Shown: in pieces, positions 1-6,027 of the stretch | How positions within the stretch are numbered: position 1 is the first letter of the stretch | Layout: every line of letters begins with the position of its first letter | Source: an uncultured Clostridia bacterium | Lineage (GTDB): Bacteria; Bacillota; Clostridia; TANB77; CAG-508 | DNA length: 8,930 nucleotides | NCBI GenBank assembly: GCA_944393305.1 | Contig: CALXZS010000049.1 | Span: 1-8,930, forward strand | Direction of reading: 5' to 3' | Translations under genes and position numbers: made by a program | The notes under the pieces: model-generated | Seen by the model: only the letters and a program-made list of their open reading frames with translations | Told to the model about the DNA's origin: nothing | Databases searched by the model: none

Positions 1-126
1 AAGTTAATTGCTACTCCTGCTAAAATTAATAAAACAATTATTGTTACCACTAAAGCTACTAATGTTATTCCGCTTTACTTGCTTTTTTATCTTGCTAATA
101 TTCAAGGTATTTTCTTTATCTTTCAT
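1..126 (-). pseudogene. Prepilin-like (type IV pilin-type N-terminus) gene, 5' end only, apparently frameshifted
   Basis: Seen: an ATG at 126-124 follows a strong ribosome binding site (AAAGGAG, 7 nt upstream) and opens a reading frame beginning MKDKENTLNISKIKKQVK, which then reads RNNISSF and stops at 6-4 after 40 residues. One base out of frame, from position 71 to the window edge, the DNA reads GITLVALVV, then TIIVLLILAGVAIN. Dropping the single C (minus strand) at position 72 joins the two as ...KKQVK|GITLVALVV, a prepilin peptidase site (Lys-Gly, then Ile-Thr-Leu) followed by one hydrophobic helix. Known: prepilins of this kind are secreted or assembled after PilD-type cleavage before the helix. 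This one has Ala where classical pilins have Glu5, which I recall as common in clostridial relatives. The hydrophobic frame has a stop (77-75) just upstream and no start of its own. Inference: a recently broken gene, or a sequence error at base 72. The C-terminal part lies outside the window, so the product class beyond the N-terminus is unknown. Confidence 0.72.
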
Positions 127-288
127 TAGCTTTCTCCTTTCTTTTGTTTTCTTTATTTTTGTTTCTTTTATTTTTCATTTTATTTAATTATTTCCATTTT
201 TCACAAATAGTATTCATACATTTTTTTCTTTTTTGAATATTAAACTTTTCAATGTACTTTTACTATTTATTCCAAATAGATATAATCT
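127..288 (-). other. A-rich, C-poor 5' leader of the prepilin-like gene
   Basis: This is the stretch between the predicted transcription start (about 288) and the ATG at 126. On the minus strand it is mostly A with G and T and very few C. It ends in repeated AAAGAAA, AAACAAA and AAATAAA-type runs that lead into the AAAGGAG ribosome binding site. A small 6-bp hairpin (CTATTT/AAATAG, 5-nt loop, 263-279) lies close to the predicted 5' end. I see no credible gene here: short ATG-initiated runs are lysine-rich, lack ribosome binding sites and end quickly. An unstructured A-rich leader would favour ribosome access, but its role is inference. Confidence 0.5.
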
Positions 289-294
289 TTAATT

Positions 295-323
295 ATTTTA
301 CACATACATTTTCTCGCTGTCAA
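295..323 (-). promoter_or_regulatory. Sigma-A-type promoter for the prepilin-like gene
   Basis: On the minus strand a perfect -35 box TTGACA (323-318) is followed by a 17-nt spacer and the -10 box TAAAAT (300-295), five of six bases matching the consensus. Transcription should start near 288 and run toward the ATG at 126. It lies 60 nt after the sleB stop, so it makes the prepilin-like gene independent of sleB. This is the best promoter match in the window. Confidence 0.8.
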
Positions 324-382
324 GTAGTTTTTGTAATTTTTCAGAATAAAGATATGAAAGTTTATAAATTATACCTTATATT

Positions 383-1069
383 TTATTTACAAAATCTATG
401 TTTTCCAATAGTTACAGTCATTGGTCTTGACCAAATCCATTTATTAGTAGCTGTTGCTGGATTGAAGTAATATATTGCACCATATGTTGGGTCCCAACCA
501 TTTAAAGCATCTTGAGCAGCTTTTTTTGCTGTTTCATTTGGAGTTAAATTTATTTGCCCATCTGATACACAATCAAAAGCTCCTGATTGATATACAACTC
601 CAGAAATTGTATTTGGAAAAGAACTACTTTTTACTCTATTTAGTACAACTGCTGCAACCGCAACTTGACCAGTATAACTTTCTCCTCTTGCTTCACCATA
701 GACTACCCTACTCAGTAAATTCAAATTACTTGAGCTTACATTACTACTATTAGATGATGAACTACTTGATGAATTAAATATTCCCATTGCTTCTAAAGTT
801 TGTTTTCCTGCTATACCGTCTACTTTTAAGCCATTTTTTTGCTGAAACTTTTTTACTGCTGCTAAAGTTCCACTTCCATATATTCCATCAACATTTCCTG
901 AATAATATCCCCATCTTTTTAGTTTAGTTTGAATTTGTCTAACTTCGTCTCCTCTAGATCCATATTTAGATAGTGCCTGAACTTCAGCATTTCTAACAAC
1001 AATATTGTAACTTACAAAAAGCATAACAGCTAAAATTAATAATATACCAATTTTTCTTTTACTTTTCAT
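383..1069 (-). CDS. sleB: Spore cortex-lytic enzyme, SleB family (PG-binding domain + hydrolase_2 domain)
   Basis: This 228-residue protein probably cuts the peptidoglycan of the spore cortex during germination as a lytic transglycosylase. Residues 1-27 hold a positively charged start (MKSKRK) and one hydrophobic segment, a signal peptide or membrane anchor. Residues 35-96 are a peptidoglycan-binding type 1 domain (GDEVRQIQTKLKRWGYY, then VDGIYGSGT). Residues 99-115 are a Ser/Asn linker. Residues 118-228 are the SleB/CwlJ hydrolase domain, with YGEARGE at 124-130 (E126 the expected catalytic Glu), AVAAVVLNRV, and AFDCVSDGQ near 164-172. I chose the start at 1069 because GTGAGG lies 5-6 nt upstream; an in-frame ATG at 1099 lacks a ribosome binding site and would place PSEVF before the Lys-rich start. 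Bacillus usually has ypeB next to sleB, but here no ypeB follows. Transcription during sporulation is expected from the family; I see no clear sigma-G promoter. It could alternatively be a vegetative cell-wall hydrolase of the same fold. Confidence 0.88.
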   Translation of the reverse strand: MKSKRKIGILLILAVMLFVSYNIVVRNAEVQALSKYGSRGDEVRQIQTKLKRWGYYSGNVDGIYGSGTLAAVKKFQQKNGLKVDGIAGKQTLEAMGIFNSSSSSSSNSSNVSSSNLNLLSRVVYGEARGESYTGQVAVAAVVLNRVKSSSFPNTISGVVYQSGAFDCVSDGQINLTPNETAKKAAQDALNGWDPTYGAIYYFNPATATNKWIWSRPMTVTIGKHRFCK

Positions 1070-1110
1070 AAAAACCTCACTTGGCATTATTTTTACCAAA
1101 TAAGGTTTTT
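1070..1110 (-). promoter_or_regulatory. Long RNA hairpin ahead of sleB that contains its ribosome binding site; possible fhs terminator
   Basis: In the minus-strand transcript, AAAACCUUAUUUGG (1109-1096) pairs with CCAAGUGAGGUUUU (1084-1071) around an 11-nt loop. All 14 positions pair, two of them as G-U, and one further A-U pair is possible at the base. On the plus strand the two G-U positions become C/A mismatches, which points to a structure acting in minus-strand RNA. The 3' arm holds the sleB ribosome binding site GUGAGG and runs into UUUUU just before the ATG at 1069. It could end transcription from fhs, hide the sleB ribosome binding site on read-through RNA, or do both. The structure is seen; its function is inferred. 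Confidence 0.65.
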
Positions 1111-1145
1111 TTATACAATTTTTATATAATTTTCTTATACCATTT

Positions 1146-2798
1146 TTAAAATATTCCTATTATATTTCCATTTTCATCTATATCTATATTTTCTGCTGCT
1201 GGATTTTTAGGTAGCCCAGGCATTGTCATTATTTTTCCTGTTTTTACTACAACAAATTCTGCGCCATTTTTTATATCAACTGATGAAATATGTAGTGTAA
1301 ATGGTTCTTTGCAAAGTAGATTTTTAGGATCATCTGAAAATGAATATTGTGTTTTAGCTATACAAACTGGCATATTTTTAGCCAAACTTTCTATTGCTTT
1401 TATTTCTTTCTCAGCTTTTTCATCATATTCTACTTCTGATGCACCATATATATTTTTAGCAACTAATTCTATTTTTTCTTTAATATTTTGTGACGAATCG
1501 TAAATTGGGGTAAAATTCTTTTCTTTATTACATACTTTTATAACTTTTTCTGCTAAATCAATTGCTCCTTCTCCGCCTTTTTCCCAATTCTCAAGCAAAC
1601 TATATTCAACTTTTCCTTTTAGCAATTCTTTTAATAATTCTAATTCTTCTGCTGTATCTGATGTAAATTTATTAATTGCTACTATTGGATTTAAACCATA
1701 TTTCTTTATATTTTCTACATGTTTTAATAAATTATGAATTCCTTCTTTTAAAGCTTCTTCATTTTTTAAATTTACATTTTCTTTTTCTACTCCACCATGG
1801 TATTTTAAAGCTCTTAAAGTTGCAACAATAACAACTGCATCTGGTGATTTGCCTAAATTCCTACATTTAATATCTAAAAATTTTTCTGCACCTAGGTCAG
1901 CACCAAAACCAGCCTCTGTAACAACATAATCACCTAATTTCATTGCCATTTTTGTTGCTAAAATACTATTACATCCATGTGCTATATTTGCAAAAGGTCC
2001 TCCGTGAATTATTGCCGGGTTGTTCTCAAGTGTTTGAACTATGTTAGGATTGATTGCATCTTTTAAAAGAACTGTCAAACTTCCTTCTGCTTTTAAATCA
2101 TGGCAATATATTGGTTTATTTTCTTTATTATACCCAATTATAATGTTACCTAGTCTTCTTTTTAAATCTTTAAGTGATGTTGCTAAACATAAAATTGCCA
2201 TTATTTCGGATGCCACTGTAATGTCAAAAGAATCTTCTCTTGGAGTCATGTTTTTTTCTCCTGAAAGACCAATTTCCACTTTTCTTAAAGCTCTATCATT
2301 AAGGTCTACACATCTTTTCCAAACTACTCTATCTATTCCTAATTGATTACCTTGAAATATATGATTGTCTATTATTGCACTAAGTAGGTTATTTGCTGAA
2401 GTTATTGCATGTATGTCTCCTGTAAAATGTAAATTAATATCTTCCATTGGAGCAACTTGTGAATGACCTCCTCCAGTAGCTCCTCCTTTTATTCCAAAAA
2501 CTGGTCCGAGAGATGGTTCTCTTAATGCAAGAATTGCTTTTTTTCCAATTTTATTTAGTCCGTCAGCTAAGCCTATTGATGTTGTAGTTTTTCCCTCTCC
2601 TAAAGGTGTTGGGTTAATTGCTGTTACTAATATTAGTTTTCCATCTTTTTTATTTTCTAAATGTTCTAAATAATTGATAGAAATTTTTGCTTTATATTTT
2701 CCTATTGGTTCGACAAACTCCTCTGGAATATTTAACTTGCCAGTAATTTCACTTATATTCTTTAACTTGGCGTTTCTCGCAATATCTATATCTTGCAT
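1146..2798 (-). CDS. fhs: Formate-tetrahydrofolate ligase
   Basis: This cytoplasmic enzyme joins formate to tetrahydrofolate using ATP, giving 10-formyl-tetrahydrofolate for purine and formyl-methionyl-tRNA synthesis, and in acetogens for the methyl branch of the Wood-Ljungdahl pathway. At 550 residues it is full length (family about 555). The ATP-binding loop is PTPLGEGKTT (63-72). The glycine-rich family signature is GIKGGATGGGHSQV (102-115), slightly changed from the usual GGAAGGGYAQV. VATLRALKYHGG and the C-terminal MPGLPKNPAAENIDID are also typical. The start is set by AAAGGAGAGG about 5 nt upstream of ATG. It begins 32 nt after the DUF212 stop, so co-transcription is likely. A TATAAT at 2827-2822 in that gap could be a -10 box, but no good -35 accompanies it. 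The gene alone does not show that the organism is an acetogen. Confidence 0.97.
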   Translation of the reverse strand: MQDIDIARNAKLKNISEITGKLNIPEEFVEPIGKYKAKISINYLEHLENKKDGKLILVTAINPTPLGEGKTTTSIGLADGLNKIGKKAILALREPSLGPVFGIKGGATGGGHSQVAPMEDINLHFTGDIHAITSANNLLSAIIDNHIFQGNQLGIDRVVWKRCVDLNDRALRKVEIGLSGEKNMTPREDSFDITVASEIMAILCLATSLKDLKRRLGNIIIGYNKENKPIYCHDLKAEGSLTVLLKDAINPNIVQTLENNPAIIHGGPFANIAHGCNSILATKMAMKLGDYVVTEAGFGADLGAEKFLDIKCRNLGKSPDAVVIVATLRALKYHGGVEKENVNLKNEEALKEGIHNLLKHVENIKKYGLNPIVAINKFTSDTAEELELLKELLKGKVEYSLLENWEKGGEGAIDLAEKVIKVCNKEKNFTPIYDSSQNIKEKIELVAKNIYGASEVEYDEKAEKEIKAIESLAKNMPVCIAKTQYSFSDDPKNLLCKEPFTLHISSVDIKNGAEFVVVKTGKIMTMPGLPKNPAAENIDIDENGNIIGIF

Positions 2799-2830
2799 TT
2801 GACCTCTCCTTTCAAATTGTAATTATAATC

Positions 2831-3259
2831 TTAAACTATTAAACCAGTAATTAAACCTATAAGAGCCCCAGCTGCTACTTGCACAGGTGTATGACCTGTT
2901 TTTTCCTGCAAATATTCCCCTGGTGTCATATCTTTATATTCTTTAACTACTTTATTTAAGATATGCGCTTGTTTACCAACAGCTCTTCTTACTCCTGCTG
3001 CATCATACATTGTTATAAATGCAAATACTGCACTAAGTGCAAAAACTGGTGAATCAATTCCTATGTATTTTCCAATAAGTGTAGCTAAAGATACTACAAC
3101 GGCTGAATGAGAGCTTGGCATTCCTCCAGCTCCCATAAACCTTTTTAAATTCCATTTTCCTTCTTTAAAAAACTCATATAGTACTTTAAATGTCTGTATT
3201 CCAAACCATAATAAAAATGGCACTATTAAAAATTTATATTGATAAAAAAATGCTATCAT
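2831..3259 (-). CDS. Divergent PAP2-family (DUF212, YuiD-like) membrane protein
   Basis: A 142-residue protein of the DUF212 family, related to PAP2 acid phosphatases and vanadium haloperoxidases. Seen: hydrophobic segments at about 8-28, 54-66, 72-85 and 126-142; the phosphatase-like motif GGMPSSHSA at 45-53, with Ser and His where PAP2 enzymes bind and attack phosphate; MYDAAGVRRAVGKQA at 84-98; and the family's C-terminal GHTPVQVAAGALIG at 122-135. Members are membrane proteins of about 140-160 residues, including B. subtilis YuiD. The substrate is not established to my knowledge; a lipid-phosphate or prenyl-phosphate phosphatase role is a guess from the fold. The start codon lies 3 nt after the xseB stop, with its ribosome binding site (AGGGGAG) inside the end of xseB, so the two are probably translated from one message. 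Confidence 0.9.
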   Translation of the reverse strand: MIAFFYQYKFLIVPFLLWFGIQTFKVLYEFFKEGKWNLKRFMGAGGMPSSHSAVVVSLATLIGKYIGIDSPVFALSAVFAFITMYDAAGVRRAVGKQAHILNKVVKEYKDMTPGEYLQEKTGHTPVQVAAGALIGLITGLIV

Positions 3260-3262
3260 TAT

Positions 3263-3484
3263 TTACTCCCCTGTTTCTAATGTGAAATCTTTTTCTTCCC
3301 CATCAATTAATATTGTTATTTTCTTTTCTGCTTCTTTTAGCATCTGATTACATTTTTGAGATAACTTCATACCCTCTTCAAATTTTTTTACTGATGTATC
3401 TAAGTCTAAATTATCTTTTTCTAATTCATCAGCTATTTTTTCTAATTTTTGCATTGCTTCTTCAAAGCTTAATTCTTTTTCCAT
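3263..3484 (-). CDS. xseB: Exodeoxyribonuclease VII small subunit
   Basis: This 73-residue, strongly charged, helical protein is the small subunit of exonuclease VII, which degrades single-stranded DNA from both ends in repair and recombination. SFEEAMQKLEKIADELE (6-22), then DLDTSVKKFEEGMKL at about 27-41 and the following helix, match the family pattern of two long helices that bind the C-terminal coiled-coil region of XseA. The C-terminus adds a short acidic strand-like tail (ILIDGEEKDFTLETGE). Its partner xseA lies just upstream, 67 nt away, with no terminator or convincing promoter between them. The ribosome binding site is a modest AAAGGAAAG about 8 nt before the ATG. Length is normal for the family. 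Confidence 0.95.
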   Translation of the reverse strand: MEKELSFEEAMQKLEKIADELEKDNLDLDTSVKKFEEGMKLSQKCNQMLKEAEKKITILIDGEEKDFTLETGE

Positions 3485-3551
3485 ATTTATACTTTCCTTT
3501 TTTATTTTTTATTTTTAAAGTTCAACACTAAATTAATGTAACTTGCAATCT

Positions 3552-4745
3552 CTATTTTTTTATTACTTTTGTAATTACATCTCCATCAATAAATTTTAAA
3601 GTCAAAATATCTTCTAACGAAATATCTTCTTTTTTTGATATTACTTTATTATCTTTTTGAGCAATATTATAACCTCTAGATAATGTCTTTAAAGGACTTA
3701 GAGAATCTAGTTTTGCAATTAGTTCTCCTGCTCGTGCTTTAGATTGATTTAATCTAGTTTTAACACTATTTTCCATTGACTTGACTAACATATCTAAACT
3801 TATAGCTTTTTCATTTATTTTTTGCATTGGTTCTTTAAAAACTCGTCTAGTCATACATTTCTCATATCTTAATTTCATTAACTCGACTTTTTTCTTTAAT
3901 GCTATTTTATATCTATTTTGATAAGTCATAATAGTGTATTTAACATCATCTATATTTGGCACTGCAAGTTCAGCAGCAGCTGATGGAGTTGGTGCTCTAA
4001 GGTCTGCCACAAAATCTGCTATTGTAAAGTCTGTTTCATGCCCAACTGCTGATATTATAGGTATTTCTGAATCAAATATAGCTCTTGCAACAATTTCTTC
4101 ATTAAATGGCCATAAATCTTCTAAAGATCCTCCTCCTCTTCCTATTATAAGTACATCTGCTAATTTTTCATTATTCATTTTTATAATTCCTTCTGCTATT
4201 TTTTCAGCTGCACCTTGCCCTTGAACTGGCACTGGAAGAAGTCTAATATGTACATTAGGATTTCTTCTTGTTGATACATTTATAATATCTCTAATAACGG
4301 CTCCTGTTGAAGATGTAAGTACACCAATTGTTTTTGGAAACATTGGTATTCTTTTTTTATGAGAACTATCAAATAGACCTTCTTTTTCCAATTTTGCTTT
4401 TAACTTTTGGTATTCTTCATAAAGATTTCCTATACCTTCTTGTTTCATTGCTTTACAGTAAATTTGATATACTCCATCTCTTTCAAAAACAGAAACTGTG
4501 CCTAAAATTACTACTTTCATACCATCCTTTGGCATAAATTGTAAATGAGGAGTATAACTTTTAAACATAACACATTTTATTAAAGAATTTTCATCTTTTA
4601 AAGTAAAATACATATGTCCTGAATAATGTAATTTAAAGTTTGAAATTTCCCCTTTTACATAAACATTATTAAGATATTCGTCATTATCTATTTTATTTTT
4701 TATATATTTATTTAATTCTTGAACAGTAATTGGTTTTATTTCCAT
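3552..4745 (-). CDS. xseA: Exodeoxyribonuclease VII large subunit
   Basis: The catalytic large subunit of exonuclease VII, 397 residues. An N-terminal OB-fold for single-stranded DNA covers about 5-100 (VYVKGEISNFKLHYSGHMYF at 28-47). The catalytic domain follows: GVLTSSTGAVIRDI (141-154), RGGGSLEDLWPFN (203-215), AVGHETDFTIADFVADLRAP (233-252) and TPSAAAELAVP. A helical region from about 265-345 is the expected coiled coil that binds XseB. The C-terminal SPLKTLSRGYNIA (350-362) is also typical. It is shorter than the E. coli protein (about 456), mainly in the coiled-coil region, and looks complete. The start is 4 nt after the nusB stop, with the ribosome binding site AGAAGGA formed by the last nusB codons, which suggests translational coupling. 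Confidence 0.97.
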   Translation of the reverse strand: MEIKPITVQELNKYIKNKIDNDEYLNNVYVKGEISNFKLHYSGHMYFTLKDENSLIKCVMFKSYTPHLQFMPKDGMKVVILGTVSVFERDGVYQIYCKAMKQEGIGNLYEEYQKLKAKLEKEGLFDSSHKKRIPMFPKTIGVLTSSTGAVIRDIINVSTRRNPNVHIRLLPVPVQGQGAAEKIAEGIIKMNNEKLADVLIIGRGGGSLEDLWPFNEEIVARAIFDSEIPIISAVGHETDFTIADFVADLRAPTPSAAAELAVPNIDDVKYTIMTYQNRYKIALKKKVELMKLRYEKCMTRRVFKEPMQKINEKAISLDMLVKSMENSVKTRLNQSKARAGELIAKLDSLSPLKTLSRGYNIAQKDNKVISKKEDISLEDILTLKFIDGDVITKVIKK

Positions 4746-4749
4746 AAAA

Positions 4750-5166
4750 TTATCCTTCTAAGCCATTCTTTTTTACAACACTTGCTAAAACACCATTCAC
4801 AAATGATTTAGAAGTGTCATCACCATATTTTTTTGCAAGCTCTACTACCTCATTTATAACTACTTTATATGGTAGTTTTGAATAAACAATTTCAAAAATT
4901 CCAAGTTTTAATAATGTTAAATCTATTTTTGAAATTCTATTTATATCCCAATCAGCTTTTATATTTTCTGATACTAGAGATTCAATTTTTTCGTTTTCTT
5001 TGTCTATTCCTTTTATTATGTTTTCAATATATTTTATAGCTTCTTTATCTTCTATTTTATTTTCTTCTAAATATATTTGTATTTGTTCTTCCACATTTTT
5101 TTCAGTCATAATTTGCAAGCTATATAATAATTTGAAAGCTTCTTCTCTTGCCTCAGTTCTTTTCAT
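4750..5166 (-). CDS. nusB: Transcription antitermination factor NusB
   Basis: NusB is a small all-helical RNA-binding protein that, with NusE (ribosomal protein S10), binds boxA RNA and promotes antitermination on rRNA operons. The 138 residues show the whole family pattern: an N-terminal RTEAREEAFKLLYSLQI at 3-19, DWDINRISKIDLTLLKLGIF at 72-91, and the C-terminal block at 98-130, with KLPYKVVINEVVELAKKYG followed by DDTSKSFVNGVLASV. The start is supported by AAGGGGAG 4 nt upstream; the AAG begins in the DUF2273 stop region, with only a 10-nt gap. In many Firmicutes nusB follows an Asp23-family gene (yqhY), and this window keeps that arrangement through the asp23 cluster. Confidence 0.97.
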   Translation of the reverse strand: MKRTEAREEAFKLLYSLQIMTEKNVEEQIQIYLEENKIEDKEAIKYIENIIKGIDKENEKIESLVSENIKADWDINRISKIDLTLLKLGIFEIVYSKLPYKVVINEVVELAKKYGDDTSKSFVNGVLASVVKKNGLEG

Positions 5167-5176
5167 TGCACTCCCC

Positions 5177-5380
5177 TTACATCTTATCTATTAAATTTCT
5201 TAATTTAGTTTTTACTTTATCTTTATTATGTTGAAAATAGTTACCTGCCCATATTCCCATTCCAACAAGCACTATTCCTATGACTAATCTATACATATCT
5301 GTACAAGCAATAATTAATGCAACAATTCCACCTAAAACTGCTCCCCAATAGTTAGTCATAAATTTTTTAAAATCATCCAT
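5177..5380 (-). CDS. Small DUF2273 membrane protein of the Asp23/AmaP cluster
   Basis: A 67-residue protein with two closely spaced hydrophobic segments (about 11-27 and 31-46; YWGAVLGGIVALIIACTD, then YRLVIGIVLVGMGIWAGNYF) and a basic tail (KDKVKTKLRNLIDK). This is the layout of DUF2273 proteins, found next to Asp23 and AmaP in Firmicutes; the molecular role is not known to me. I prefer the start at 5380 (MDDFKKFM) because GGAGG lies 8 nt upstream. An in-frame ATG at 5395 overlaps the amaP stop, has no ribosome binding site, and would add MEVRI, which simply translates that ribosome binding site. Its position directly after amaP suggests that it works with AmaP at the membrane. The two Asp23-domain genes precede it and nusB follows 10 nt on. 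Confidence 0.85.
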   Translation of the reverse strand: MDDFKKFMTNYWGAVLGGIVALIIACTDMYRLVIGIVLVGMGIWAGNYFQHNKDKVKTKLRNLIDKM

Positions 5381-5394
5381 TATTCGCACCTCCA

Positions 5395-5994
5395 TTATTC
5401 TTCTGCAACTTTTTCTTTTGCTTCTTTTACTTTTTCTTCTGTGCGTTTTTGAGTTTCTTTTTCAACATCATTTACTTTTATATTAATTTCTTTTATTTCT
5501 AAATCTGTTGCTTTTTTTACAGATTCTTTTATTTTATTTTGCAATTTTGTAGATACTTCTTTTATTACTGTTTCTTTAGTTACATTTATTTCGATATTTA
5601 CATATACTTCATTGTTGTCATCTATGTTTACACTTACTTCTGAACCTTGCAATTCCTTAAATTCATCAATTGTGTTTGTAACTAAGTTTTTTATTGTTCC
5701 TGCTGTAATTAATAATTTACCGTTATCATTTTGTAACATTATTCCATCATCGTCTGATGAAGAACTATGCTTTTCCCAACTTGGAAAAAACAAACATTTA
5801 ATTGCAAGTAATATAAGCACTACTGAAATTCCAATAGTTATGTATACACCATTTTGCATTCCTAATATAGTATTCATTGCAATTGAAGCAATAGAAGGAT
5901 CTATAAATCCAAATAAAACTAAACACAATAAAATTGAAAGTATAAGCACTATTGCCGAAAATACAGCTAGTCCTAATTTATCTAAAAATTTCAT
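5395..5994 (-). CDS. amaP: Alkaline shock response membrane anchor protein AmaP
   Basis: AmaP anchors Asp23 to the cell membrane in Staphylococcus; here it is 199 residues. Two membrane helices lie at about 8-31 and 51-70, followed by a short Ser/Asp-rich stretch (SSSSDDDG). From about 93 to 178 comes an Asp23-like domain: a hydrophobic strand and helix (KLLITAGTIKNLVTNTIDEF), then VYVNIEINVTKETVIKEV and LEIKEINIKVNDV. The tail is rich in Lys and Glu. I chose the ATG at 5994 (MKFLDKLG) because GGTGG lies about 5 nt upstream; the earlier in-frame ATG at 6006 sits inside the AAAGGATGGTGG ribosome binding region, so it is a poor start. It begins about 33 nt after the asp23 stop. Together with asp23 and DUF2273 it forms the usual three-gene envelope cluster. 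Confidence 0.9.
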   Translation of the reverse strand: MKFLDKLGLAVFSAIVLILSILLCLVLFGFIDPSIASIAMNTILGMQNGVYITIGISVVLILLAIKCLFFPSWEKHSSSSDDDGIMLQNDNGKLLITAGTIKNLVTNTIDEFKELQGSEVSVNIDDNNEVYVNIEINVTKETVIKEVSTKLQNKIKESVKKATDLEIKEINIKVNDVEKETQKRTEEKVKEAKEKVAEE

Positions 5995-6005
5995 ATATAC
6001 CACCA

Positions 6006-6023
6006 TCCTTTGAGGACAACCTC
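6006..6023 (-). promoter_or_regulatory. Two competing mini-hairpins in the asp23-amaP gap
   Basis: In the minus-strand RNA, GAGG (6023-6020) can pair with CCUC (6015-6012) around UUGU. Overlapping it, UCCU (6016-6013) can pair with AGGA (6009-6006) around CAA. The two cannot form together. The second covers the AGGA upstream of the amaP start. Both are only 4 bp, so this may be chance. Confidence 0.25.
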
Positions 6024-6027
6024 TTTG

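Noticed and set aside
349..377. 7-bp inverted repeat (ATACCTT / AAGATAT) after the sleB stop, considered as a terminator
   Set aside because: One pair is G-U, the loop is about 15 nt, the stem is AT-rich, and no U run follows on the minus strand.
252..753. Plus-strand open frames across and opposite sleB
   Set aside because: They run antisense to a well-supported gene, have no ribosome binding sites, and show the Leu/Phe-rich composition expected from the reverse of an A-rich coding strand.
1110..1135. Sigma-G promoter for sleB (GTATA, 18 nt, TGTATAA)
   Set aside because: The -10 matches the usual CATNNTA pattern poorly, and the region is so AT-rich that similar strings are expected.
2822..2827. 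TATAAT (minus strand) in the DUF212-fhs gap as a promoter for fhs
   Set aside because: At 16-18 nt upstream there is no -35 better than about two of six bases, and TATAAT is frequent by chance in this composition. Recorded as a possibility in the fhs entry only.
3485..3551. Gap between xseA and xseB checked for a small gene, promoter or terminator
   Set aside because: Only an A-rich tract and a weak 5-bp repeat are visible; nothing is supported beyond the xseB ribosome binding site.
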